Of a stretch of 64,000 bases of DNA, positions 1 to 7,657 are shown one piece after another (positions within the stretch are counted from its first letter, which is position 1; every line of letters starts with the position of its first letter). Source of the stretch: Escherichia whittamii (lineage in GTDB: Bacteria; Pseudomonadota; Gammaproteobacteria; Enterobacterales; Enterobacteriaceae); NCBI RefSeq assembly GCF_014836715.1, contig NZ_JACSQI010000002.1:514056-578055 (forward strand), in the 5' to 3' direction. Made by a program: the position numbers and the translations under genes. A model generated the notes under the pieces. The model ran no database searches. It had not been told where the DNA came from and saw only the letters and a program-made list of their open reading frames with translations.

Positions 1-922
1 CCAGATCCAGATGGCCGGAAAGTTCCTGTATCTGTTTCAGAATGGCAATCGCCTGGCGGGAGAGCGGCACGATATGCGGAGTACGCATTTTTGCACCGCG
101 ACCTGAAAAACGCACTTTATCTATCGCTTCGCGGGTGGCGGGGATGGTCCAGATTTTGTGCCTGAAATCGATCTCGCTCCAGCGGGCAAAGCGCAGTTCA
201 CTGGAACGGATGAACAGGTGCAGCGTCAGCACCACCGCCAGCCGGGTTAACTCGCGACCCTGCTGGTAGTCGCCGATACGGTCAAGCAGTTCAGGCAACC
301 GCTCCAGCGGTAACGCGGGGTAGTGATTTTTTACGGGTGAGGCGACAACGCCATCCAGATGCTGCGCCGGGTTGCTTTCGGTCAGTCCCTGCTGAACGGC
401 ATAACGCATGATGTTGCTGAGTTGCTGCCGCGTACGGGACGCGACTTCCAGAAAGCCCTTATCCTCGATAACCCGCAACAGGGCCGTGAAATCCTGCGTT
501 TTAAGCGTGGCAACGGACAGGTGACCAATCGCCGGGAGGATATGGTTTTCCATACTGGCGAGAATGCGGGCGGCATAATCAGCCGACCATTTTTTGTTGG
601 TTTTGTGCCAGGCCAGCGCCACCGCCTTAAAGCACTTTTCAGGAGAGCAGGCCGTTTTTTCTGCCATGCGCTGCTGCGCCGGGTTGATGTTCTGCGCCAG
701 CAACTTGCGGATACCGTCGCGCTGCTGCCTGGCTTCCGCCAGTGAGACAAGCGGATATGCACCGAGACTGACTCTGGATTCTTTGCCGCTAAAGCGATAT
801 TTGAGATACCAGATGCGTGAACCGCCCGGATTGACGAGCAGATACAGACCATGAGAGTCGGAGAGTTTTACCGGACGGGAAGAAGGTTTTAACTTGCGGA
901 TTTTAGAATCGTTTAAAGACAT
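1..922 (-). CDS. P4-type integrase, 3' part beyond the left edge
   Basis: The reverse strand is open without a stop from the ATG at 922 to the window edge, giving about 307 residues. The protein begins MSLNDSKIRKLKP and has the N-terminal DUF4102-type domain of P4 integrases (SDSHGLYLLV, WYLKYR), a core-binding domain, and the first catalytic arginine in FIRSSELRFARW. The HxxR box and the tyrosine lie outside the window. It resembles the integrase of the yersiniabactin high-pathogenicity island, which also uses tRNA-Asn, but is clearly divergent from it. The copy of the tRNA-Asn 3' end at 1084-1100 sits just upstream of its start, the usual place for such an integrase, so it belongs to a separate element to the left. 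Confidence 0.9.
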   Translation of the reverse strand, partial: MSLNDSKIRKLKPSSRPVKLSDSHGLYLLVNPGGSRIWYLKYRFSGKESRVSLGAYPLVSLAEARQQRDGIRKLLAQNINPAQQRMAEKTACSPEKCFKAVALAWHKTNKKWSADYAARILASMENHILPAIGHLSVATLKTQDFTALLRVIEDKGFLEVASRTRQQLSNIMRYAVQQGLTESNPAQHLDGVVASPVKNHYPALPLERLPELLDRIGDYQQGRELTRLAVVLTLHLFIRSSELRFARWSEIDFRHKIWTIPATREAIDKVRFSGRGAKMRTPHIVPLSRQAIAILKQIQELSGHLDL

Positions 923-1083
923 TTGGGGGTCACTCCAGAATCGAACCAAACTGACCCCAGATCTGACCACCAAATTATCCCGATGCGGAGAGAAAATCAG
1001 ATACGCACCGAGAAGGATTTTCACGCTAACTTACTGAATCATAAACAGATAGAGATGTACAGATAAGCATGAAAACTAGAATT

Positions 1084-1100
1084 TGGCTCCTCTGACTGGA
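1084..1100 (-). other. attachment site: copy of tRNA-Asn 3' end
   Basis: The 17 bases TGGCTCCTCTGACTGGA are identical to the 3' end of the tRNA-Asn gene at 7658-7733, including the CCA, and in the same orientation. The match extends imperfectly into the flank (AAAACTA-AAT upstream and an ATAGAGATGT motif about 30 bases away). It therefore looks like the distal attachment site of the element at 1101-7657 and also the junction with the element to the left. Confidence 0.8.
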
Positions 1101-1149
1101 TGCGATATTTGATATATCATGTTGAATTTTAATTAATTTATTTCTTTTA

Positions 1150-1178
1150 ATTAAAATGGGGCCCTTATTAAGGCCCCA
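1150..1178 (-). terminator. terminator after darT-NADAR
   Basis: The reverse strand reads GGGGCC, a short AT loop, GGCCCC and then ATTTTAATT, which fits an intrinsic terminator about 45 bases past the stop of the NADAR gene. Confidence 0.6.
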
Positions 1179-1221
1179 AGCGTCAGAGATAATTTGAAAT
1201 GTGAAATCGATCACATCTTTC

Positions 1222-1929
1222 TCAGAATTTAAAACCAGATTGAGTGGCTTCATTTTGTCTGGCATTACATACAGATGCGCGATTAATCGTTTCCAAGAAA
1301 CTTTCCTTTGAGGATATAGCTTCGTCGAGAATACCTAACCTGAACAATGATACATACAGCGCAGCAGAGTAAGCTTGGCAATTTATTGAACGTTCAGGAT
1401 TAAATTCGATATCTGTAAAAGCATTGTATTCAACAATCTGCTCTGCCAGTTCAGTTCGTTTTCTGAGAGCGCTAATGTAAAGCCAGTCGTAAAAAGCTGT
1501 TAGTGGTTCCAATTCCCATTCTATGCCAAAAAATTTGAACCCAGTGAGTCTTCCCGAGGTTAAGAGGCGCTTGTCCTTCTTGGCCTCGCGCGATGTCATC
1601 TCAAATATGTCAGTATAAGGCCCGCCTCTCTGGAAGACTTTACTTCCTTGGAATGCACATTCAATAGTCAACGTTCTCTGATGTTTTAAAGTGGTGAACG
1701 AAAGATTAAAAGCACTTAATGCAATGCCAAGATCATCATGGGATTTACTTGAAATTTCGAGAATCTTGCCAGGATTTGGCAATATGCTCTTAGCTGCTTC
1801 GTGTAAGGAGTCTACGGATCTTTGCTTCTGTTTCACTGACATCCCTGCGAACCAAGTAAAGTCAACTGACTCAGTTTTAACATAGAGTTGCTTTTCACCA
1901 GTGGGAATGTAAACAGGTCTTTGTGCCAT
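1222..1929 (-). CDS. NADAR-family antitoxin of DarT
   Basis: This 235-residue protein matches the DarT1-associated NADAR family as I know it. Visible blocks are FTWFAGMSVKQKQRS near residue 24, LEISSKS near 57, ECAFQGSKVF near 90 and FYDWLYISAL near 147, with IEFNPERSINCQA further on. NADAR domains are ADP-ribosyl hydrolases, and those paired with DarT1 remove ADP-ribose from guanine bases, which neutralises the toxin. The gene starts 4 bases after the stop of the toxin gene, with AAGG in the toxin's last codons as ribosome-binding site. The two are therefore one operon, toxin first. It is full length with no disruption. The family call is from memory of conserved motifs. Confidence 0.8.
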   Translation of the reverse strand: MAQRPVYIPTGEKQLYVKTESVDFTWFAGMSVKQKQRSVDSLHEAAKSILPNPGKILEISSKSHDDLGIALSAFNLSFTTLKHQRTLTIECAFQGSKVFQRGGPYTDIFEMTSREAKKDKRLLTSGRLTGFKFFGIEWELEPLTAFYDWLYISALRKRTELAEQIVEYNAFTDIEFNPERSINCQAYSAALYVSLFRLGILDEAISSKESFLETINRASVCNARQNEATQSGFKF

Positions 1930-1933
1930 TAAA

Positions 1934-2563
1934 CTACCTTACATATGAGCGAGATGCGAAGTATCCTGAGCCAGAACGATTAACTAATATTTGTCTATTG
2001 CCGAGAACGTGTTGATATGAATTTTTTGTTAATTCATTGTTAAAAATAACAGCAAAAATGAACTGTGGTTCTATAATACCAAAGGATAGCACTTCTGCTT
2101 GTCCATCTGTAGGGTCAAAATTACTCAATCTCTGTTCCTGCCGAGACTCCAAACCGTCAATTTCCGCAAACATGCCTTCAAATGCTTCAAGAGTTTTTAG
2201 TTGAGCTAATGATTGGACACTGATCCGTGCGTCTGCTGCATTATGACAACAATAAGCACAATCATTGCGCCAAAGGATAGATGGATGAATGCCCAAAACA
2301 ACCCACTCAACACCAGGATTGTCCATTCTATATCGATAGAACATTCGATAATTAGGAAATGCAATCGAAAGAGAGGTGCTGTCCCTATGCCCATCAAGTC
2401 TTAATTCATCATTAATCTCTGGAGTTATGTTTCGATCACCTGCACCAGTAACAGGTACAAGGCCATGTTCCATAATACTGGGTAAATTAACAACTCGAGT
2501 AAAATGGACCAAAAAAGGAATTTGTAGTGTTTCTGCTTTTAGACGTATTTGTTCACGATGCAT
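1934..2563 (-). CDS. darT: DarT-family DNA ADP-ribosyltransferase toxin
   Basis: This 209-residue protein has the DarT (DUF4433) layout. HFTRVVNLPSIMEHGL at residues 20-35 is the NAD-binding start. FPNYRMFYRYR lies at 69-79, an NAA motif near 108, and GQAEVL contains the likely catalytic Glu157. DarT enzymes attach ADP-ribose to bases in single-stranded DNA, and several DarT systems abort phage infection. The NADAR partner makes the DarT1 subtype (guanine target) more likely than the DarT2/DarG macrodomain type. An AAGG lies about 10 bases before the ATG. The low G+C of this gene and its partner, compared with the integrases around them, suggests separate acquisition as cargo. The substrate is inferred from the pairing and is not visible in the sequence. 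Confidence 0.82.
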   Translation of the reverse strand: MHREQIRLKAETLQIPFLVHFTRVVNLPSIMEHGLVPVTGAGDRNITPEINDELRLDGHRDSTSLSIAFPNYRMFYRYRMDNPGVEWVVLGIHPSILWRNDCAYCCHNAADARISVQSLAQLKTLEAFEGMFAEIDGLESRQEQRLSNFDPTDGQAEVLSFGIIEPQFIFAVIFNNELTKNSYQHVLGNRQILVNRSGSGYFASRSYVR

Positions 2564-2797
2564 TTTAACCTAACCTTATGAGTAAATAATGGTATTTATG
2601 CAAAATTATCTTATGTCCAAAAAACACAAAATGATTTACATCAATTAAACATTTTCTTAATCCATAAGGCATAGGCCAAACGTCCTAGCCAGTATCGTTA
2701 TCTATCTTGAATAAAAAATTACATGTCTTGATTTTTCTCTTTCAACGTTCTTCCTTTTGATGTTCAGTTAGTAGTTAAACGGTACCAGTAATAGGGG

Positions 2798-3679
2798 TTA
2801 TTGTTCTTTTATATGCCCATACACCTGTGCCACATACCGCCCACGCCCATCTCCATGCCCCAGATCCATCGCCACCATTGCCAGCGCTTCTTTCCTACTT
2901 AACCCCTGCGCCAGATAGTGACGAATGGCATCCTGCGCCCACGCATAACGCAGCGAATGTGGAGAATATGTGCCAGTCAGACCAATACGCGCCGCCTGGT
3001 TGTGCCAGTAATCCATCGCGCTTTTCAGATCCGGCTTGTCGATCAGCCGGTCATGACAGCTTTCTGCAACAGCTAAGGCATTGTCCAGTGCTTTTTTAAC
3101 TGCATTAGCATCCAAAATTACCGTTTCGCGGGGCCGCCCGCCTTTAGTGCCGAAAACCACCATCAGGCGCGTGTCACCGCGTTCAACGGCTTGTTTCCAC
3201 GTTTTCAATGATTGAGCGCTTTGTACCGCTTCCTGCGAGCGCAAACCCATCAATCGTGCCAGTTCCAGTGCTGCCGACAGTCCCGGATCTTTCATTTGTG
3301 CAGCCTCCAGCATATGGCGGTAATGATCTGGCGTAATAGCCTGCCGCGTACCGTTGCGCGATGCAGCAGACAGCCCCAGTGATTTATTAGTTAGCCGCTC
3401 ATGTTCTGCCACTTGCTTACGCCCGGCCTGTTGAAGTACGGCACGCAGCGAGGCCATTTCATTTTGCAGCGTGCGTTTACCGATCCCCTGCGCCAGTCTT
3501 TCATGAATGTAGTTTTCAATGTGGCGAACCTTGATCTGCGCCACTCGCTGGATCTGGATGTTCAACGCCCGTAAATGCTGGTCAAAACGTTGCACGATAT
3601 GAATGCGATCGTTCACTGTTTTATGGCTCCCACCACAGTGCTTTGCCAGCGCCTTCGTTTCACCGCCCAACTTACCCAT
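2798..3679 (-). CDS. tyrosine recombinase, integrase-domain protein
   Basis: This is a 293-residue protein starting at MGKLGGETKA, where a GAGGGG ribosome-binding site precedes the ATG; an upstream extension of the frame to 4000 has no such support. It has an N-terminal SAM-like core-binding domain (about 10-95) and a catalytic domain with Arg147 (LMGLRSQEA), Lys179, His241-x-x-Arg244 (HSLRYAW), His275 (LGHGDGRGR) and Tyr287. The full catalytic set is therefore present. It belongs to the integrase_1 / phage_integrase_N type often carried inside enterobacterial islands in addition to the element's own integrase. Its DNA target is unknown. Confidence 0.8.
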   Translation of the reverse strand: MGKLGGETKALAKHCGGSHKTVNDRIHIVQRFDQHLRALNIQIQRVAQIKVRHIENYIHERLAQGIGKRTLQNEMASLRAVLQQAGRKQVAEHERLTNKSLGLSAASRNGTRQAITPDHYRHMLEAAQMKDPGLSAALELARLMGLRSQEAVQSAQSLKTWKQAVERGDTRLMVVFGTKGGRPRETVILDANAVKKALDNALAVAESCHDRLIDKPDLKSAMDYWHNQAARIGLTGTYSPHSLRYAWAQDAIRHYLAQGLSRKEALAMVAMDLGHGDGRGRYVAQVYGHIKEQ

Positions 3680-4042
3680 ACATACCCCTCTGATTTGAAA
3701 AAACAAATAGTCTCCGGCGTATGCTTTTTGGCTGCGCCAGAACGATACCTTCACGCCGGAGTGGCAGTTTGTTGAGGTATAGGGAGTTTCAGGCTGTACG
3801 CGGTACAGACTGCCTGCCGGAGCAGGAATTCTCCGGGGCATCATGCCCCCCTCGGTATCGATCTTTTTCTCCTCTTTCTTGCTGACAGCGGCCCCAAAAA
3901 GGCGTGTCAGATTCGGGAATGAGCGCCGGAACCCCGAAAACAGGGGCATAGCGCGGTGTGGTGGTTGTGCGTCACTTTGCTTTTTCGCTGACGCGATCAA
4001 AGTGACGCCTCGTCTGGTGCAGGGCGTAAACGTTGCGTTTCT

Positions 4043-4395
4043 GGTGCAGGATGACGGTCACGCGGCAGCAAAGCCTGACGGCAATGCAGGCCGCAGCCCG
4101 TCATGTAAGGGTGCTGGTTGTCAGCAGGTTATGAGTCAGCCGGGAAAACTCCGGCAAAGGTAAACCGTTCAGCCAGTGAAGGCCGTTGTCGTTAAGTGAT
4201 GACGACAGAATCGTCCGGGGTGCAGGATGACGGCCACGCGGCAGCAAAGCCTGACGGCAATGCATGCCGCAGCCCGTCAATGTAAAGGGCGCTGTCAGCC
4301 AGCAGGGTATGAGTTCACCGGGAAATTTCCGGCAAAAATAAGCCATTCAGCCAGTAAAGGCCGTTGCCGTTAAGCGATGACGATGGAGCCGTCCG
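4043..4395. repeat. 176-bp imperfect tandem duplication
   Basis: Two direct copies, about 4043-4216 and 4219-4395, start at GGTGCAGGATGACGG and end at GTCCG. They share long blocks such as CACGCGGCAGCAAAGCCTG and differ at scattered positions. Each copy contains a CCGG-AAA-CCGG hairpin. I see no convincing gene in 3680-4718; open frames there read through the repeats and have no family signature. Non-coding tandem repeats of this size near replication control are known in P4 (crr), so a replication or regulatory role is possible. That is inference only. Confidence 0.7.
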
Positions 4396-4718
4396 GTGTA
4401 TAAACTTCAGTCTCAGACGCGAGGGATTGGCGTCTCCGGCGTTTTCAGAGATCAACGCCAGTAAGGGCTGGTCATCCTGTAAACAGGCGCCTCTTTCAGA
4501 CCATGAAGCATGGGCGTTGTCTACGACAACTATGATGCAAAAGGGAGATTACACCGTTATTTCTGACGCAGAAAGGGGAATTTGTGAATGGCACACTGCC
4601 GCGCTTCGCTTGTCGTCTCCCGGAGTGCGATCAGCCACTGGCTGACCACACACCGGGAGATTCGATGTGACGGTATCAGTATTCCTGATCGTTCAGCCAT
4701 TCATCTCTGCTATCAGGC

Positions 4719-4967
4719 TCATTGTTTTCGCATGATCCTTTCTATGCGGTGGCCTTCTCCGTCGAAGTATCTGGAAGGCCAGATAATTTCTGGTGATATT
4801 TCCAGCGCATCGGCAATGAGTTTTTCTCCACGCGGCCACGGACGGCTGATGGCGTTTGCCAGCGTGGAAGAACTTAACCCTGCTTTGCGTGAGAGTGCCG
4901 CCATTGATGTTCCCTTTTTTCTTAATCCCGCGAAAATATCGGCAGGGTGCCAGTCTGGTTGCATCAT
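4719..4967 (-). CDS. Ner/Nlp-like DNA-binding regulator
   Basis: An 82-residue protein begins MMQPDWHPADIFAGLRKKG and continues SMAALSRKAGLSSSTLANAI, a helix-turn-helix at about residues 21-41, then RPWPRGEKLIADALEI. This is the pattern of the Ner family (phage Mu Ner, E. coli Nlp/SfsB). The start overlaps the stop of the upstream gene as ATGA, which indicates translational coupling. It probably regulates genes of this element; its target is not visible. Confidence 0.85.
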   Translation of the reverse strand: MMQPDWHPADIFAGLRKKGTSMAALSRKAGLSSSTLANAISRPWPRGEKLIADALEISPEIIWPSRYFDGEGHRIERIMRKQ

Positions 4968-5425
4968 GCCGTCACCCCGCTGATCGCCTGCACGCCATCG
5001 GCGGTGCGTATCCAGTGCGGGGCTTTCAGACCGTCGGCAAAATACCAGACCAGATCGCACAACAGCCCGGTCAGCGTCGTTTCGGTTTCCGGCAGCAGCG
5101 AGCGCCCGTTCAGTACCTGCGTCAGCGCGAGACAGTAATCACAGAGCAGATCGGCATCAGGGGCAAAATCGGGTGAAATATCGGGGAGCGTGTCCACAGT
5201 AAAGCGTTCGATCAGATGCGGCGGGATCGGCTCGCCCAGCGTGGGGCGCAGTAGCGCAAGGCAGGCGTTAAGCCTGCCGCAGAGCGCCATTTTCAGCGCC
5301 GGATCGTGGCATTCAAGCAGGTTTTCAGCAAAGCGATCACAATAATTCGCCAGATCGGTGAAATCAGTGGCGGCGTTGAAAGGAACAGACAGTAAATCAT
5401 TGTCAGGGGTGAGGATTGTAGCCAT
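4964..5425 (-). CDS. island protein of unknown function
   Basis: This 153-residue protein starts MATILTPDND behind a clear GGAGG. It is acidic and mainly helical, with many Leu and Asp residues and no membrane segment or metal motif that I can see. Similar proteins sit downstream of P4 CI/C4-type leader RNAs in enterobacterial satellite elements, and I do not know their function. The frame is open upstream to 5563 through the leader, but that part encodes the 'Ash'-like peptide GRAGASQDAPVSSKAG, which is better explained by the leader RNA than by translation. It is coupled to the Ner-like gene. Confidence 0.75.
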   Translation of the reverse strand: MATILTPDNDLLSVPFNAATDFTDLANYCDRFAENLLECHDPALKMALCGRLNACLALLRPTLGEPIPPHLIERFTVDTLPDISPDFAPDADLLCDYCLALTQVLNGRSLLPETETTLTGLLCDLVWYFADGLKAPHWIRTADGVQAISGVTA

Positions 5426-5429
5426 AGGG

Positions 5430-5572
5430 CTGCCTCCAGTAAGTGATTGTCTAAACCACCACCGAAGAGACCAATCTTGCGGGTGGTGGAACCGGACGGA
5501 GTTGGTCTTACCAGCCTTACTGGACACTGGCGCGTCTTGCGACGCCCCCGCCCGGCCCACCATTGAGATGTG
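5430..5572 (-). ncRNA. P4 CI / P1 C4-like leader RNA
   Basis: The reverse-strand leader holds a GCGTC-GCAA-GACGC hairpin (5530s) followed by TCCAGTAAGGCTGG, and then a stem CCACCAC...GTGGTGG (about 5457-5490). Just before the start codon at 5425 it carries CTTACTGGAGG, which includes the ribosome-binding site. TCCAGTAAG in the hairpin part is perfectly complementary to CTTACTGGA at the target. That is the logic of P4 CI and P1 C4 RNA, where a processed leader RNA pairs with its own downstream leader to silence the operon. Ends are approximate. Confidence 0.55.
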
Positions 5573-5732
5573 ACCGATTGGACAACATAAAAAAGCGCAA
5601 TGCGCGCTATATGTCGCCAGTAAGGTTTATATTCAGGAGACCAATCCCGGCACCTGATTATGCAGGTGCGGGCAAAAGATACAGCGATAAGTCATTAACG
5701 GCAAGGGGATTTACTGGAAGGCAGATCGCAGG

Positions 5733-5772
5733 AAATAAAAAACCCCGCTGGTGAGGCAGGGTTCTTTATTTT
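5733..5772. terminator. bidirectional hairpin terminator
   Basis: AAAAAACCCCGCTG / GGCAGGGTTCTTTATTTTT forms a hairpin with a GTGA-type loop and a T-run on the forward strand and an equally good one on the reverse strand. It separates the CI-like leader from the ZorO region. Confidence 0.55.
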
Positions 5773-5816
5773 TCGTCCTCAGGCTGCGGATGGCGACCTG
5801 AGCGGCGTTGCGCGAC

Positions 5817-5833
5817 AATACAATCCTAGCAGA
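5817..5833 (+). repeat. 17-bp direct repeat, copy 1 (promoter-like)
   Basis: AATACAATCCTAGCAGA occurs here and again at 5988-6004, 171 bases apart and in the same orientation. The TACAAT inside resembles a -10 box, and each copy precedes a structured region, which suggests two related promoters. Confidence 0.6.
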
Positions 5834-5917
5834 ATAAGTTTAACCCGCTTTGTTTCCCGTTGCAAACAAACGCTCCCGGTCTTTTAATGCCAGACGCTGG
5901 GTTTATCACGTTTCAGG

Positions 5918-5979
5918 CCAGACCGATTTCAAGCCCTGACTGCCGGACGGGTGGTGCCGCAGGCAGTGCCCCGGTCTGG
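5918..5979. other. strong stem-loop upstream of zorO-like gene
   Basis: CCAGACCG at 5918-5925 pairs with CGGTCTGG at 5972-5979, and ACTGCC pairs with GGCAGT inside, giving a long hairpin with a loop rich in G and C. It lies where a type I antitoxin RNA (Orz) would be expected, but I could not identify an 18-base antisense match to the toxin leader. Its identity is therefore open. Confidence 0.4.
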
Positions 5980-5987
5980 AGCGTGAT

Positions 5988-6004
5988 AATACAATCCTAG
6001 CAGA
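5988..6004 (+). promoter_or_regulatory. 17-bp repeat copy 2, likely zorO promoter
   Basis: This is the second copy of AATACAATCCTAGCAGA, preceded by GATAAT. It would place a transcription start about 70-80 bases before the ZorO-like start codon and give the long leader typical of type I toxins. No experimental start is known here. Confidence 0.45.
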
Positions 6005-6050
6005 TGTGATCCTGCACCGACAGGCAGTGTAAGGGTAAGATGCAGGCGTT

Positions 6051-6073
6051 GCGCTCCTTTCAAAAGGAGAGCG
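6051..6073 (+). promoter_or_regulatory. hairpin hiding the zorO ribosome-binding site
   Basis: GCGCTCCTTT pairs with AAAGGAGAGCG, so the AAGGAG used by the gene at 6075 is inside a stem. Type I toxin mRNAs commonly block translation this way until processing opens the leader. Confidence 0.6.
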
Positions 6074-6074
6074 G

Positions 6075-6164
6075 ATGGACACGTTGACGCATAAGCTGAT
6101 TGTGCTCATCGCCGTACTGGAGCTTTTACTGGCTCTGCTGCGGCTGATTGATCTGTTGAAATAA
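6075..6164 (+). CDS. zorO: ZorO-like small hydrophobic toxin
   Basis: A 29-codon frame encodes a peptide starting MDTLTHKLIVLIAVLEL and ending in ALLRLIDLLK. It differs by only a few residues from ZorO of E. coli O157:H7 as I remember it, including the ALLRL motif reported as important for toxicity. ZorO is an inner-membrane toxic peptide of a type I system controlled by the small RNA OrzO. The peptide is one hydrophobic helix ending in a short charged tail. AAGGAG lies 7 bases upstream. It sits between the element's integrase and its leader RNA, on the opposite strand to both. Confidence 0.82.
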   Translation: MDTLTHKLIVLIAVLELLLALLRLIDLLK

Positions 6165-6184
6165 TTCTCAGATTGAAACGCACC

Positions 6185-6210
6185 AAAGGGGAAACACCGG
6201 TTTCCCCTTT
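6185..6210. terminator. terminator between zorO and integrase
   Basis: AAAGGGGAAAC-ACCG-GTTTCCCCTTT is a perfect 11-bp hairpin with A and T flanks, so it can stop transcription from zorO on one strand and from the integrase gene on the other. Confidence 0.75.
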
Positions 6211-6228
6211 AATAAATACGCTGTTTGA

Positions 6229-7491
6229 TTACGACGCCTGTTTCAGGCGGCGGGCATACTGGTAAGCCGAGACATACTCGCCATTATTTGCATCAAGATA
6301 ATCTGACCACCACTGCATCATCTCGATCCGTTCCTCCAGATATTCAGCCTTGTGGATATAAGCCGCACGCACGCTGTTTCTTTCCTGGTGGCTCATCTGC
6401 TTTTCAATGGCTTCTTTGCTCCACAACCCCGACTCACTGAGCGCACTGCACGCCATCGCCCGGAAACCATGCCCACAGACATCTTTTTTAGTGTCATAGC
6501 CCATTACGCGCAGCGCCTTATTCACGGTGTTGTCGCTCATGCACTTGTCCTGGTCGTACTCGCCGGGGAAAATAAAGGGCAGATGCCCGGAGAGGGCTTC
6601 GATCTGTTTGAGGATCGCAATCGCCTGATCCGACAGCGGCACAATATGCTGAATTTTCATTTTCGTACCACGATAAGAGAAGCGCACGTTTTCGATCTGC
6701 TCGCGTTCTTCCGGGATCACCCACAGTTTTTGCTGCCAGTCGATTTCACTCCAGCGGGCAAAGCGCAGTTCGCTGGAGCGCACAAAAAACATCAGCGACA
6801 GCTTAAGGGCGTATTTTGTCAGCAGCCTGCCGCAGTAGCTGTCCGTGCGGGTTAAAAGCTCAGGCAGTTTGTCCAGCGACAGAGCCGGATAGTGATTCTT
6901 TTCTGGCGCGGCAAACTCACCGTCCAGATACAGCGCCGGGTTCGCTTTGAGCAGTTTCTTTTTCATCGCGTAGTGCATGATATCGGTGACGTAGTTTTTC
7001 AGCCGCACGGTGATTTCCAGAAAGCCTTTGCTCTCCACTTTGCGCAGTGTGAATAACAAATCCTCCGTTTCGATTTCCTCGATAAGGCGATCCCCGATAT
7101 CCGGGAAAACATACATTTCCAGCCTGCGCATAACCGTTTTCGCGTAATGCTCAGACCAGCGTTTGTGCTCGCCATGCCAGTTAGTGGCGATCTGGCTGAA
7201 CGTCTGCCCGTTTTTCCGCTTCTGCTTCTCCGTCTGCTTCACCGCAGCAGGATCGACGCCTGCATGAATGTTATTGCGTGCTGCTTCGCGCAGGCGGCGA
7301 GCCTGCAACAGGGAGATCTCCGGGTAGGGGCCAAAGGCCAGTTTTTTCTCTTTCCCGTCGATGCGGTACTTCATGTACCAGAGTTTTGAGCCATTAGGTT
7401 TGATTAACAGGTACAGTCCAGAACTGTCTGTCATTTTGAAGGGTTTGTCAGAAGATTTAGTCTTGCGAATAGCGGTGTCTGTTAATGCCAT
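6229..7491 (-). CDS. P4-type tyrosine integrase
   Basis: This 420-residue integrase starts MALTDTAIRKTKSS; a start 8 codons earlier is possible but less typical. It has the DUF4102 N-terminal domain (SGLYLLIKPNGSKLWYMKYR, about 24-43) and a central core-binding domain. The catalytic domain has Arg238 (FVRSSELRFARW), His341-x-x-Arg344 (GHGFRA), His368 (MSHQERN) and Tyr378, so it is complete. Its start faces the tRNA-Asn gene 166 bases away, the standard arrangement for P4-like elements that insert into the tRNA 3' end. A stub at 16587-16754 is closely related. Confidence 0.95.
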   Translation of the reverse strand: MALTDTAIRKTKSSDKPFKMTDSSGLYLLIKPNGSKLWYMKYRIDGKEKKLAFGPYPEISLLQARRLREAARNNIHAGVDPAAVKQTEKQKRKNGQTFSQIATNWHGEHKRWSEHYAKTVMRRLEMYVFPDIGDRLIEEIETEDLLFTLRKVESKGFLEITVRLKNYVTDIMHYAMKKKLLKANPALYLDGEFAAPEKNHYPALSLDKLPELLTRTDSYCGRLLTKYALKLSLMFFVRSSELRFARWSEIDWQQKLWVIPEEREQIENVRFSYRGTKMKIQHIVPLSDQAIAILKQIEALSGHLPFIFPGEYDQDKCMSDNTVNKALRVMGYDTKKDVCGHGFRAMACSALSESGLWSKEAIEKQMSHQERNSVRAAYIHKAEYLEERIEMMQWWSDYLDANNGEYVSAYQYARRLKQAS

Positions 7492-7657
7492 AGCGTGGGG
7501 GCTCCGTTTGCTCACCGAACCGTGAGGCCCCTGATTAGGCCCCCAAAAACTATGGATTTCAAGAAACCCGGCAGCCTCTTGCGAGACAACCGGGTAAAGA
7601 TAAGTTCTTGTTTTTTAACTATCTTGAGACTTATAGAGATGTCTCAAAACTAAAATC

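Noticed and set aside
382..852. 156-codon reverse frame
   Set aside because: It is the wrong frame of the P4-type integrase, whose true frame runs from 922 past base 1.
1026..1265. 79-codon reverse frame overlapping the end of the NADAR gene
   Set aside because: It contains the likely terminator at 1150-1178 and runs through the attachment site; no family signature and no own ribosome-binding site.
3680..4000. Upstream extension of the second recombinase
   Set aside because: The ATG at 3679 has a clear GAGGGG site; the 107 extra residues show no domain.
4101..4346. Reverse frame across the tandem repeat
   Set aside because: It reads through both repeat copies, has biased low-complexity composition and no start signal; explained by the repeat.
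5426..5563. N-terminal 'Ash' extension of the 153-residue protein
   Set aside because: A strong GGAGG site supports the start at 5425, and the extension coincides with the structured CI/C4-like RNA.
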